From: an uncultured Lentisphaerota bacterium
GTDB taxonomy: Bacteria; Verrucomicrobiota; Lentisphaeria; Victivallales; GWF2-50-93
Assembly (NCBI GenBank): GCA_903872565.1
Contig: CAIQLG010000497.1
Span: forward strand, 1 to 32,905
Reading direction: 5' to 3'
Length of the DNA: 32,905 nt
Made by a program: the position numbers and the translations under genes. The notes below the pieces were generated by a model, which was given only the letters and a program-made list of their open reading frames with translations, was not told the DNA's origin and searched no databases. Positions 24,540 through 32,904 of this stretch are shown in pieces. Positions within the stretch are counted from its first letter, which is position 1. Each line of letters starts with the position of its first letter.

Positions 24540-25624
24540 ATCCATTTTTTCCTTTTGAAAAACAGGAGCATCGAGAGAGCCACCACGATCATGATGCCGA
24601 TGCACATCAGATAGCCGTATTTCATATTAAGTTCAGGCATATTGAAAGGCGATGCGCCAGTGCTGAAGTTCATACCGTAGACTCCGGCAATGAATGTCAG
24701 GGGTATGAATATTGTGGAAATTATAGTTAGAACCTTGACAATTTCATTCATCCTGTTGCTGAGGCTTGTCAGATAGATGTCGAGCATTCCGGAGACAATG
24801 TCTCTCTCTGTCTCGATAGTGTCTATTACCTGCACAGTGTGGTCATATAGATCCCTGAGATAAATCTGAGTGGTCTTGGTTATTATTTCCGACTCGGATC
24901 TAATCATTCCACTAATCAATTCCCTGAGTGGCCATACCGCCTTCCTAAGGTATATTATTTCTCTCTTGAGGGAATGTATTTGTCTTGCCGTGTTATTGGA
25001 AGAGAACTTAACCAGGGAGTCTTCGAGATCCTCTATTTCCTCTCCCAGTTTTTCTAGGATTATAAAATAATGGTCGGTAATGGCATCCATAAGAGCGTAT
25101 GCCAGATAGTCAGCTCCCGCCTTTCGGATGCGTCCCTTCGCAGTTTTTAGGCGTTCTCTTATTACATTGAACACATCTCCTTCTTTCTCCTGGAAGGTTA
25201 CCACATAGTTTTTTGTTATGACAATGCTGACCTGTTCGGCCCATATTTCCTCCTTCTTTTCTTCCGGACGTAAAAGCAGCATTTTCAAGACAACAAAAAG
25301 AAAATCTTCATAGTCTTCAAATTTGGGTCTTTGCGTAGTGTTTACAATATCCTCCATAACTAGGGGATGGAGACCAAAAACTACACCAGCCCTTTCAATC
25401 AGACTGGTGTCGTGGATACCGTCAATATTGATCCAGGTGACCGTTTTTTTGTAGAGATAAGGCCTGCAGTCCTCAATCTGATCCAAAGAATGTTCCGTAT
25501 AGTCCTTTTCGTCATAGTCTATCACAGTGATCTTGGGTTTTTCGGAGGATTTGTCTCCAATGTGCATAATTGTCCCCGGGGGAAGACCAACAGTGTTGGA
25601 CATTTTATCAGACAAATTAGCCAT
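24536..25624 (-). CDS. corA: CorA-family magnesium/cobalt transporter
   Basis: A pentameric inner-membrane divalent cation channel. The 362-residue protein has a large cytoplasmic N-terminal domain (WINIDGI, HPLVMEDIVNTTQRPKFEDYEDF), a long alpha-helical stalk, and two C-terminal transmembrane helices. The GMN selectivity motif (YGMNF) starts near residue 317, the periplasmic loop MPELNMKYGY follows, and a basic KRKKWI tail ends the protein. The ATG at 25624 is preferred over an upstream extension to 25711 because MANLSDK begins the plausible N-terminus and GGA lies 5 nt upstream. The gene is divergent from the activase fusion and overlaps the deacetylase by ATGA. Confidence 0.93.
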   Translation of the reverse strand: MANLSDKMSNTVGLPPGTIMHIGDKSSEKPKITVIDYDEKDYTEHSLDQIEDCRPYLYKKTVTWINIDGIHDTSLIERAGVVFGLHPLVMEDIVNTTQRPKFEDYEDFLFVVLKMLLLRPEEKKEEIWAEQVSIVITKNYVVTFQEKEGDVFNVIRERLKTAKGRIRKAGADYLAYALMDAITDHYFIILEKLGEEIEDLEDSLVKFSSNNTARQIHSLKREIIYLRKAVWPLRELISGMIRSESEIITKTTQIYLRDLYDHTVQVIDTIETERDIVSGMLDIYLTSLSNRMNEIVKVLTIISTIFIPLTFIAGVYGMNFSTGASPFNMPELNMKYGYLMCIGIMIVVALSMLLFFKRKKWI

Positions 25625-25737
25625 ATTATTCCAACATTTTTTTGTTTCAATTTGAAAAAAAAGGGGACGATCATATATTATTACACAATTACAGTTGATT
25701 GTCCAATACATAAGTGTAAAAAGGAAAAAGTGTTGTT

Positions 25738-27903
25738 ATGCATTTTCTTGGGATTGACATCGGTTCAACGACCTTTAAGGCCGTTCTGATAAGCGAAAAA
25801 GGCAAGGTGCGCCATTCTCTCTACCAGAGGACAAAGTCCACAAGTGGCAACGAAAAACTTTCCTGCATGGGAAGGTGTCAGGAGTGCGGTTCATGCAATC
25901 TGGGCTCGATCAAGAAAATGATCGAAGATTTTCTCTCATCTTCCGGAATAAACAAAAAAAATATAATATCAACCGCAGTTACGGGGAGCCAGATTATTGA
26001 GGAAACCACGAAGATAATAGACTATGATTTTCACGTCAGCGAGGTATCAGCACATATAGCCGGGGCGGCTCACTATTATCCTGAATGTGAAGCAATCCTG
26101 GATGTTGGAGGTCAAGACAGCAAGGCCATGATATACAGCCACAAAATGGGATTGTGGACTTCTAAGATGAGCGGAATTTGTGCGGCGGGTACAGGAGCTT
26201 TTCTGGACGGAGTTGCCTCAAAACTCAATATTCCCGTGGAAAACATGGCCGACAAGGTGAATTACGACTCTGATCTCGAATTTTCATCCGTCTGCGCTGT
26301 CCTCAGTGCTACATCCATCAACAAGTTCAAGAACAGATATCCTCTTGGTGACATCATTGCGGGAGCCTGTCGGGCGCAGGCGCGGACAATAATGTCCAGC
26401 GTGGGCGAAATTTTTCTCAACTACAAGGGAGACATTCTTTTCCAGGGAGGTGTTGCCTCTAATCGTGCAGTAGCATATTATTTGAAGGAAATTACCGGAA
26501 ACAATATTATAATTCCAGAATTCCACAATGTGATGGGCGCGCTCGGAGCTGCCTGTATAGCAAAGGAAAATGCCGGAGTAACAAAGCTAACTATATCGAA
26601 TGCCGTTTCGCAGCACAGCAAGAAACTCAAATCAATAAGTCTCAGGGCTTCCATGACCAGGAAGGACTTCTTTTCAGGCGGAAAAGAACCGCTTGTGTGG
26701 AGAAATCTTTTCTTTCCGGCTGAAATTCTGAATGCGCTCGGAGTCAGAACTCTCACTCTCGAAACCTATGCTGCACTTTTTGCCAGAAACCAGAAAAAAG
26801 TCAAGACTTTTTTCGACAATGCCGCATACAAGGGATTTTCAACGGAAACCTGCTCTTTCCTGAGGATTCTCCAGGGAATAGAACTTCCGAAGCCTGCTTT
26901 TGCGGTTTCCACGAATCAGCCGTGTCAGCAGGGAGAAAGAATTTTCTATGATCTTGCCAGAACCTATGGTCTGGAAAAAAAGTTCTACTCCCTCCATACG
27001 CCGATCAACGTTGACAACAGGACGGTGGAGCACATAGCATCTGGCCTGGAGGAAGCTGTCTGGCATCTTGAAAAAAATCTTGGAATGAAACTTGATCTCG
27101 GCCGCCTCCAGGAGGTGTGTGAGAATTCAAATCAGGCGCGTGAAACTGCTAAGAAATGCAGTGAACTCCGGATGACAAGTCCACCTTTGATAAGAGGGGG
27201 TGATGCCGTATATTTTTCATTCATCTTTTCGCAGTTGTGGGGCAAAAAGGAATTTGTAGGCCTGATAAACCAGTTCCATGACGAACTTGTTCAGAAAAGA
27301 GATGAAATTGATGGGAAAATAAGCATTAATGACACGCACAGACTGCTGTGGCTCCATCTTCCACCTTTCTACAGCACAAGGTTGCTAGACTTCATCGAAC
27401 TCACCTGCGAAGTCCCTATTGTGTTCGAAGAGGTCAATTTTATCGGATGGGAAGCTTTAGATGTGAAAGATCCTTTCAGAGCTCTTGCCAAAAAACTTCT
27501 GACCGTGGGGTTTCTCGATCCCCAGCTCCGCGTTAAACACATAAAAGATTATTCGGTATATGCCAAGTTCAACGGCTGTATACTCTACAACCACGGTTTT
27601 GGAAGATGCTCTATGGCTGACAGTTGTTTTGTCAAGCATCTCAAGGAGGAGCTTGGGAAAATACATGTACCTCTTCTCTCTCTGGATGGCGATTGTATTG
27701 ACCCCACTATTGATCCGTGCAGTACATTCACTAAGGTAAGGGCCTTCAGTGAGGCAATGAACCTGAAAAAGTTTGGGAACATAATGGGAAAGATTAAAAG
27801 ATCCTCGATCGTTATAAATGATATGCAAGCCGACACGGAAGTCATGCCATTTAATCCCAAGGTCAAGGTTGCCGAGCCCAAGGTATCAAATCTTAAGAAA
27901 TAG
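25738..27903 (+). CDS. Activase-dehydratase-like Fe-S fusion (BadF/HgdC + HgdB-type)
   Basis: A 721-residue fusion. The N-terminal ~285 residues are an ASKHA ATPase of the BadF/BadG/BcrA/BcrD type (GIDIGSTT at 5-12, LDVGGQD at 121-127), with Cys148 in SGICAAGTG and Cys186 in SSVCAVLS, the residues that bind the dimer-bridging [4Fe-4S] cluster in HgdC. From about residue 310 it resembles the 2-hydroxyacyl-CoA dehydratase D-component, with Cys396, Cys614, Cys624, Cys630, Cys653 and Cys661. Such pairs drive ATP-dependent low-potential electron transfer, for example onto a double-cubane cluster. An extra Cys43-x3-Cys47-x2-Cys50-x2-Cys53 motif lies early in the ATPase. AAGGA precedes the ATG. The substrate is unknown; it implies anaerobic chemistry. 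Confidence 0.85.
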   Translation: MHFLGIDIGSTTFKAVLISEKGKVRHSLYQRTKSTSGNEKLSCMGRCQECGSCNLGSIKKMIEDFLSSSGINKKNIISTAVTGSQIIEETTKIIDYDFHVSEVSAHIAGAAHYYPECEAILDVGGQDSKAMIYSHKMGLWTSKMSGICAAGTGAFLDGVASKLNIPVENMADKVNYDSDLEFSSVCAVLSATSINKFKNRYPLGDIIAGACRAQARTIMSSVGEIFLNYKGDILFQGGVASNRAVAYYLKEITGNNIIIPEFHNVMGALGAACIAKENAGVTKLTISNAVSQHSKKLKSISLRASMTRKDFFSGGKEPLVWRNLFFPAEILNALGVRTLTLETYAALFARNQKKVKTFFDNAAYKGFSTETCSFLRILQGIELPKPAFAVSTNQPCQQGERIFYDLARTYGLEKKFYSLHTPINVDNRTVEHIASGLEEAVWHLEKNLGMKLDLGRLQEVCENSNQARETAKKCSELRMTSPPLIRGGDAVYFSFIFSQLWGKKEFVGLINQFHDELVQKRDEIDGKISINDTHRLLWLHLPPFYSTRLLDFIELTCEVPIVFEEVNFIGWEALDVKDPFRALAKKLLTVGFLDPQLRVKHIKDYSVYAKFNGCILYNHGFGRCSMADSCFVKHLKEELGKIHVPLLSLDGDCIDPTIDPCSTFTKVRAFSEAMNLKKFGNIMGKIKRSSIVINDMQADTEVMPFNPKVKVAEPKVSNLKK

Positions 27904-27923
27904 TTTTACTTACGTTCCATTTC

Positions 27924-29294
27924 TTATTTCATGGCAAGCTTTTTCAGGGCGTTTATCTGAGCTTTCCTGTCCAGCGCGATCATAGGATTTGCGGCGGAAA
28001 CGGTGACTGTCGCGGTGGATTCTTCAAGTTCCTTCTTGAGACTGCGGACGGTACCGTCGAAAGAGTCCTTGCTGTTCGGCCTGATTTCCTTGATGTCTGT
28101 TGGTAGGCCAATCTTGTCGAGGATGGCTATGAAAGGTTCCGGATCGAGTTCTTCCACATTTACCATTCTCTTTGCGTCCCATGTTCCATTTGCTATAAGC
28201 ATTGCTGCAGCCACCGGAGGAACTCCGGCCGTATAGCTGATTCCCTGTGATCCGACTTCCAAATAACATTTCTTATGGTCTGAAACCTGGTATATCAGAA
28301 TTTCCCTTTTTTTGCCGTTCTTCCAGCCTTTGACGAAGTTGCCGATGCATGTTTTCCCAGTGTATCCGGGAGCCAGAGTCTTGGGATCCGGGAAAAGAGC
28401 CTTGACTACCTTGAGTGGCACAACCTCCTGTCCGGTCGTGAGCTTGACTGGCAGATGCGAGAGAAATCCGAGCGTACGGAGTACCGTAAACACATTGATA
28501 TAGTGGTTTCCAAAGCCCATCCAGAAACGGATGCTGTTGGCATCAATGTTTTTGTAGAGAGAGTGCAGTTCGTCATGCCCATTGAGATATATCGGCTGTT
28601 CCCCGACGACCGGAAAATCATAGACTCGCTTGACGGAATGTGTCGGATATTCCTTCCACTTGCGGTCAATCCATGTCCACACCTTTATAAATTCGCGGAA
28701 GTTTATTTCCGGGTCGAAATTTGTAGAAAAATATCTTCCATGGCTTCCGGCATTCACATCCAGGATGTCTATGGTGTCTATCTTGTCGAAGTAGCGTTTC
28801 TGTGCAAGTGCGCAATATGCGTTGACTACGCCGGGGTCGAATCCTGCTCCCAGAATGGCGGTCAGTCCAGCCTTCTTGCAGCGAGCCTTGCGTTTCCATT
28901 CGTAATTCGCATACCAGGGCGGATTCTCGCAGACTTTGTCGGGATCTTCGTGAATGGCGGTGTCCATATATGCTGCGCCGGTCTGCAGGCAGGCTTCGAG
29001 CACGGACATGTTGACGAACGCGTTGCCGAGATTTATAACAATCTGGGAACCGGTATCCTTGATGAGTTTTATGGTTGCTGGAATATCGAGCGCATCTAGC
29101 TGGCGCGAATAAAGTTTTCCAGACTTCACCTTAAGATGTTTCTTTCCCTTCACACTCGCTATTATTTCATCGCATTTTGACTGCGTACGTGATGCTATGC
29201 AGATGTCTCCGAGGACATCGTTGTTCATTGCGGCCTTATGAGCAGTAACATGCGCCACGCCCCCTGCTCCAATTATCAGAACATTCTTTTTCAT
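27924..29294 (-). CDS. Saccharopine dehydrogenase-family enzyme, likely carboxynorspermidine dehydrogenase
   Basis: An NAD(P)-dependent reductase of 456 residues. It has an N-terminal Rossmann motif (VLIIGAGGVAHVTAHKAA), the ASRTQSKCDEI segment, and GFDPGVVNAYCALAQK with DILDVNAGSHG and FDPEINFREF, the pattern of carboxy(nor)spermidine synthases. These couple aspartate semialdehyde to putrescine or diaminopropane in the alternative spermidine route. Saccharopine dehydrogenase proper is less likely. The C-terminal ~45 residues (after IKEIRPNSKDSFDG) are extra to the usual ~400-residue length and carry a predicted helix. The partner decarboxylase (nspC) is not in the window. AAGGAAG precedes the ATG, and a good promoter lies upstream. 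Confidence 0.85.
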   Translation of the reverse strand: MKKNVLIIGAGGVAHVTAHKAAMNNDVLGDICIASRTQSKCDEIIASVKGKKHLKVKSGKLYSRQLDALDIPATIKLIKDTGSQIVINLGNAFVNMSVLEACLQTGAAYMDTAIHEDPDKVCENPPWYANYEWKRKARCKKAGLTAILGAGFDPGVVNAYCALAQKRYFDKIDTIDILDVNAGSHGRYFSTNFDPEINFREFIKVWTWIDRKWKEYPTHSVKRVYDFPVVGEQPIYLNGHDELHSLYKNIDANSIRFWMGFGNHYINVFTVLRTLGFLSHLPVKLTTGQEVVPLKVVKALFPDPKTLAPGYTGKTCIGNFVKGWKNGKKREILIYQVSDHKKCYLEVGSQGISYTAGVPPVAAAMLIANGTWDAKRMVNVEELDPEPFIAILDKIGLPTDIKEIRPNSKDSFDGTVRSLKKELEESTATVTVSAANPMIALDRKAQINALKKLAMK

Positions 29295-29365
29295 TTTATC
29301 TTCCTTATCCTACGGTAATAAAATTGTAGGCACACGTCTTGCCTCGTTGAAAAACCTCGGACCCT

Positions 29366-29393
29366 AGTATATCCTATTCGCTTAGGTTTTCAA
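29366..29393 (-). promoter_or_regulatory. Promoter of the carboxynorspermidine dehydrogenase-like gene
   Basis: TTGAAA (29393-29388) and TATACT (29371-29366) on the minus strand are separated by 16 nt. Each matches the sigma70 consensus at five or four positions. Transcription would start near 29359, leaving a leader of about 65 nt before the ATG at 29294. Confidence 0.55.
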
Positions 29394-29443
29394 GTTGTAT
29401 TTTTGTTTTTCATTGCCTCATTTTCTTACCTATTAACATATGC

Positions 29444-29672
29444 CAGCACTCGTTACCGGTGCTGCAAACAGCCGCAAATAAAAATCCCTCTGGGATTTTA
29501 CTCTGGTGGCAGTTGAAAATATCTGTATGAAAGCTATTTATAAGCATTCATAATTTCAGATTTCCTGACTCGTAGCTTCAATAGCTCTGGAGATGTGGGA
29601 AAAGGGGTTGTGGCTAAAAAGGTTTGCAACCGGGAAATCTGAATGAAAATTCCCCCCAGGGGTGGAATTTTG
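29444..29672. repeat. Hairpin-rich intergenic region
   Basis: The 434-bp spacer 29295-29728 has no gene that I can support. It contains CAGCAC/GTGCTG (29444-29464), AAAATCCC-TCT-GGGATTTT (29481-29499), CAGATTTCC (29557-29565) facing GGAAATCTG (29633-29641) with a GGTTG/CAACC stem inside, and AAAATTCC/GGAATTTT (29647-29672) with a C4/G4 top. The hairpins are of similar style to those at 14655-14813 and are probably remnants of dispersed repeats. Confidence 0.5.
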
Positions 29673-29728
29673 AGACATTATTATTTTCAGCGGATCAGGG
29701 AATCTGAATTTTTACAGAAAAGGTCATA

Positions 29729-30634
29729 ATGAAAAGAAACATATTGGTTTTACTGAGCATAATCTTCGTTTCCGGATGCGCGAGCGTCAAAGTCAAACCG
29801 TTCAACGATTTCCGAGACACGGTGAAAAATACCAGCGGAGGCATCGAGAATGCACTTGACCACAACTACAAGTCGTCACGCGAGGCGTTCGCCCAGAAAT
29901 TTGCAACTGAGAAGGACTCCAAGTTCAGCGGCCTTGTGATAACCCAGGACGACAACGGAAAGTGGGAATGGAGTGGAAAGCCCTCCTATGTCCAGATAAG
30001 GAATGCAAAAAATGTAATAGAAGGCATAAATCAGTCTTTCTGTGAATATGCGGATCTTTTGTGCAAGCTCGCCGCTGTGGAATTTCTATCCGAAGAAGAC
30101 CTTGAAAGTTCGGTCAACACACTGAATATGAATCTCAGGAATGCGATTGAAAAAGCGGGACTTCCAAAGGAGAAAGAGGCGGGAGCACTGTTCACGGTGG
30201 CGGCTGTAGAGTGTGCAAAAAGCTACTTCAACCATAAAAGGGCATCGTCGCTCAACGAGGCTCTTGAGGAAAACCAGTTGGCGGTCAAGCAATACTGCGA
30301 GATGTGTGGAAACCTTGCCGGGCTGATTCGGACTGACATGAGGGACACCTATACCGAGAAAGCGGAAATTTTCAAGGTTGAATGGGAAGTAGCACAGACT
30401 CCGGAAAAGAAAAAGGAAATAGTTGCGAGAATGCTTGAAATGAATGACAGCTATACCGCATTGAACGAAATGCTCGACGGGATTTTGGCCATCTATAAAA
30501 AGCTTCCCGGAATTCACAATTCACTCCGCAAAGCCATTGACAACAAGGCGTTCTTCTACGAGGATCTCCAGGAATTGTACAGCGAATCCCAGAAAATAAC
30601 CAAACTCTATGAAAAACTGAGGAAAAAGGAATGA
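29729..30634 (+). CDS. Alpha-helical lipoprotein of unknown function
   Basis: A 301-residue protein with a lipoprotein signal peptide: MKRN, a hydrophobic stretch, then the lipobox VSGC with Cys17 as the lipidated residue, so it is anchored to a membrane on the periplasmic side. The rest is rich in charged heptad-like helices (for example LNMNLRNAIEKAGLPKEKEA and EKKKEIVARMLEMNDSY), with no domain I recognise. A short beta-like segment (SGLVITQDDNGKWEWSGKP) lies near residue 70. AAAGG precedes the ATG. It is coupled through an ATGA overlap to the next small gene, which is also helical, so they may form a complex. Confidence 0.75.
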   Translation: MKRNILVLLSIIFVSGCASVKVKPFNDFRDTVKNTSGGIENALDHNYKSSREAFAQKFATEKDSKFSGLVITQDDNGKWEWSGKPSYVQIRNAKNVIEGINQSFCEYADLLCKLAAVEFLSEEDLESSVNTLNMNLRNAIEKAGLPKEKEAGALFTVAAVECAKSYFNHKRASSLNEALEENQLAVKQYCEMCGNLAGLIRTDMRDTYTEKAEIFKVEWEVAQTPEKKKEIVARMLEMNDSYTALNEMLDGILAIYKKLPGIHNSLRKAIDNKAFFYEDLQELYSESQKITKLYEKLRKKE

Positions 30635-30978
30635 AACTCGAGGACAAGATAGCAATTCTTGACACTTTAAGTGCGGCATACGGAAAAATGTCCCTGCTGC
30701 AGATGAAGGCCGAAGAGAATGGCTTCACGAAGGAGGCGGAAGAAATCAAGGTCAAAAAGGAGGAGCTTAAAGGCATTGTGGATAAAATGCGCGGCTCCCT
30801 GTATGAGGAGTGGATCAAATCCGCCGCAAAACTGCCTGCGAAACTTGATAAATCAGTATCGAATCTCAATAACTGCCTCAAGGGCCTTGAAAAGGATGCC
30901 AACATGTTTAAAAAGATAGTCAAGGCATCCAACGCCCTCGACGATGTGGTCATCACCGCTGCTAAAATCATGGCGTAA
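30631..30978 (+). CDS. Small helical protein coupled to the lipoprotein gene
   Basis: A 115-residue, highly charged, probably all-helical protein (LEDKIAILDTLSAAYGKM, EAEEIKVKKEELKGIVDKM, KLDKSVSNLNNCLKGLEKD). It has no signal peptide or membrane segment and no recognised family. Its ATG overlaps the stop of the lipoprotein gene (ATGA), and AAGGA lies directly before it, so the two are translated together. The lipoprotein also has long helices, which suggests a physical partnership across or near the membrane, although this protein lacks an export signal and would be cytoplasmic. Confidence 0.65.
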   Translation: MKLEDKIAILDTLSAAYGKMSLLQMKAEENGFTKEAEEIKVKKEELKGIVDKMRGSLYEEWIKSAAKLPAKLDKSVSNLNNCLKGLEKDANMFKKIVKASNALDDVVITAAKIMA

Positions 30979-30983
30979 AGATC

Positions 30984-31019
30984 GTATGTAATGCGATTAT
31001 TTTGCATAAAGTTACATAC
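30984..31019. other. Nested hairpin after the lipoprotein operon
   Basis: GTATGTAA (30984-30991) faces TTACATAC (31012-31019), with ATGC/GCAT pairing inside. It lies just after the stop of the small helical gene and before the promoter of the next operon. No T-run follows, so it may be an operator or weak terminator. Confidence 0.4.
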
Positions 31020-31026
31020 ATATTAA

Positions 31027-31054
31027 TTTACAATTGCACAGATATTCATATAAT
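31027..31054 (+). promoter_or_regulatory. Promoter of the RDD / zinc-finger operon
   Basis: TTTACA (31027-31032), a 16-nt spacer, then a perfect TATAAT (31049-31054). Transcription would begin near 31061, about 17 nt before the ATG at 31078, leaving the AAAAGGG ribosome binding site within a short leader. Confidence 0.6.
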
Positions 31055-31077
31055 AAAAATGCGGAAAAGGGTTATCC

Positions 31078-31656
31078 ATGAAAAAATGTCATTTATGCCA
31101 GCAGGACTTTAACGATGGTGATGTGATCAGCCTCGAAGGTCTCGATGTGTGCGCCGGATGCAAGCCGGAATTTCTAAGGAGGATGCAGGAGGGCGACCTC
31201 GAATCGGCATATTACCATTATGCAGGTTTCTGGATAAGGGTTGTCGCAAAGATGATTGACGGTCTAATATTATTTACAGTCACATTTCCGATTGGACTGC
31301 TTACGGCAATGATATCGGAGGGTTTTATAAAAGATTCCACTTCTGGCAAGGGATTGGCAGCCTTCTTCATATTGCAGGGGATAAACATGGTGATTGGGTT
31401 TCTCATTGGTCTGACCTACAGTGCATCCTTCCTGGCTACAAAGGGTGCTACCCCCGGCAAAATGGCCTGTGGCATAAGAGTCATAAACGCGGATGGAACG
31501 CTTAAAATAAGCCTTGGCAAAGCCATAGGCCGTGGTTTCGCGGAAATTCTCAGTCAAATGATTCTGTACATCGGGTATCTGATGGTTGCGTGGGATTCTG
31601 AAAAACGTGCCCTCCACGACCATATCTGCAACACAAGAGTCATATATAAGAAATGA
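31078..31656 (+). CDS. RDD-family membrane protein with N-terminal zinc ribbon
   Basis: A 192-residue protein. The N-terminus has two CxxC knuckles (Cys4/Cys7 and Cys25/Cys28), which suggests a small zinc ribbon. The rest is an RDD domain: an amphipathic stretch with Arg and the AKMIDGLIL segment, then three or four transmembrane helices, a KGATPGKMACGIRVI motif and DHICNTRVIYKK at the end. RDD proteins are inner-membrane proteins of largely unknown or transport function. It heads a group of three membrane protein genes, with its stop overlapping the next start (ATGA). The fusion to a zinc ribbon is uncommon. Confidence 0.82.
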   Translation: MKKCHLCQQDFNDGDVISLEGLDVCAGCKPEFLRRMQEGDLESAYYHYAGFWIRVVAKMIDGLILFTVTFPIGLLTAMISEGFIKDSTSGKGLAAFFILQGINMVIGFLIGLTYSASFLATKGATPGKMACGIRVINADGTLKISLGKAIGRGFAEILSQMILYIGYLMVAWDSEKRALHDHICNTRVIYKK

Positions 31657-32237
31657 AACCGCTCTTATGTCCAAACCCGAAATGCAAGTCGGATTTGTCT
31701 GGATTTGTCCCTGACATCGTGGCAGGTGCCCACATCTGCAAATGCCCCGCGTGTGAACTGGAGCAGAACATACACATCTTTCCAGCATATTTCAGGACAC
31801 AGAAAAAAGGCGCGATTCCAGAAAAAATCATAATAGACAGCGATGCGTGCTGTTTCAACCATCCCGACAAGGTCGCCAGCCACATATGCGACACATGCGG
31901 CATATATATATGCGATCTCTGCAATCTCGAGCTTGTCGAAGGCCATTTCTGTCCGAAATGCTTCAAGACGGCAAAGGATAAAAACACCACTTTCATGGCA
32001 AAAGCAGTTCTTTACGACGAAATTTTCATGATGTTGTCAATCTTGTTCATGCTCACTTGTTATCTCGGTGTCATAGCATCTCCATTCTTGATTGGTGCGT
32101 GCATATATTTCTGGAACAAGATGAAGACTCCTTACAGGAGAAGAAAATGGAGATTCACGCTGGCAATCACAATTTGCGGATTGGAAATTATTCTTATAAC
32201 CGGTTTGATTGTTGCTCTAGTCATATGGAGAAAATAA
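31653..32237 (+). CDS. Membrane protein with B-box-like zinc finger
   Basis: A 194-residue protein. The N-terminus has Cys pairs (Cys6/Cys11 and Cys31/Cys34), and a second cluster resembles a B-box zinc finger: Cys67, His70, Cys79, Cys82, Cys87, Cys90, His98, Cys100 and Cys103 (NHPDKVASHICDTCGIYIC). Two hydrophobic helices follow (about 128-150 and 168-190), separated by a basic loop (KMKTPYRRRKWR). Bacterial B-box fusions with membrane segments are known, but their role is unclear. It is coupled to the RDD protein gene by ATGA, and both proteins carry zinc motifs, which suggests joint action at the membrane. Confidence 0.75.
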   Translation: MKPLLCPNPKCKSDLSGFVPDIVAGAHICKCPACELEQNIHIFPAYFRTQKKGAIPEKIIIDSDACCFNHPDKVASHICDTCGIYICDLCNLELVEGHFCPKCFKTAKDKNTTFMAKAVLYDEIFMMLSILFMLTCYLGVIASPFLIGACIYFWNKMKTPYRRRKWRFTLAITICGLEIILITGLIVALVIWRK

Positions 32238-32249
32238 TTCTGGACATTT

Positions 32250-32879
32250 ATGCAAGACCACAAGGAAATATGTAAAAAAGTAGGGTTCATGGGAACCAGA
32301 AACCGAATGTTGGCTGGAGAGGATCATTTCCTATATGCCAAAAGCAATGGCTACACCGAAGAATATAGGCGCTTTTTCTACAGCGACATACAGTCTATTG
32401 ACATATTCAAGACTTCCTGGCAGACCATAAACGGGATTATTTTGGGCATCCTTCTGTTCCTTGTCATGGTAGGGATTGGAATTGCCTTATGGTACTTATT
32501 TGAGGTGAGCAAGAATGTAGATAAAACATTCAACATGACAGTCCTTGTATTATTGGCAATTCTTTTCATCTTGTTTCTAACGCCTTTCATCGTGAATATT
32601 GTCAAGGGACCGACCGCGAAAGCAGTAATAAGAACTTTATCTAGCGAAGATGCCGTGGTTTTGACGGGCAGGTTAAGATCCTCCATCAAGATTATAGACA
32701 AGATGCGCCCCTATATAGAATCCGTCCAGGGTGATTTTGATAAAAAAGAAATGGACAAGGATAAAACAAAGTCAGACTTCTTGATTCGTGGAAAAAGAGG
32801 TTGTATGGTTTTCAGTCACCGGACGATGCCGGTGCGAGCATCTTGTAGACCATTCGCAACTCCGTGCCAGGGTAGATGA
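32250..32879 (+). CDS. Membrane protein with PH-like part, 3' end disrupted
   Basis: The open frame has 209 codons. The N-terminal region, with HFLYAKSNGYTEEYRRFFYSDIQSIDI, resembles bacterial PH-domain or YokE-like proteins. Two membrane helices follow (about 61-83 and 95-116), then a soluble segment to about residue 183. The last ~25 residues (GKRGCMVFSHRTMPVRASCR onward) lie over a minus-strand transposase-like gene and look foreign, so the native C-terminus is probably lost to an insertion. The ATG at 32289 (MGTRNRM) is an alternative start. It lies 12 nt after the B-box protein gene in the same direction. Confidence 0.55.
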   Translation: MQDHKEICKKVGFMGTRNRMLAGEDHFLYAKSNGYTEEYRRFFYSDIQSIDIFKTSWQTINGIILGILLFLVMVGIGIALWYLFEVSKNVDKTFNMTVLVLLAILFILFLTPFIVNIVKGPTAKAVIRTLSSEDAVVLTGRLRSSIKIIDKMRPYIESVQGDFDKKEMDKDKTKSDFLIRGKRGCMVFSHRTMPVRASCRPFATPCQGR

Positions 32880-32904
32880 ACTCCGCGTCATTCAAGTGGA
32901 CAAG
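32812..32904 (-). CDS. C-terminal end of a putative IS transposase (partial)
   Basis: The minus strand from the window edge reads LVHLNDAEFIYPGTELRMVY and KMLAPASSGD before TGA at 32812. The YPGTELRMVYK segment resembles the C-termini of IS4/IS1634-like transposases. Codons are more GC-rich than in the neighbours. The opposite-strand gene at 32250 loses its natural end here, consistent with an IS insertion whose end lies at about 32785-32810. The family call rests on a short motif and is tentative. Confidence 0.45.
   Translation of the reverse strand, partial: LVHLNDAEFIYPGTELRMVYKMLAPASSGD

Noticed and set aside
28455-29099. 214-codon plus-strand ORF
   Set aside because: It is antisense to the well-conserved dehydrogenase and has no recognisable features.
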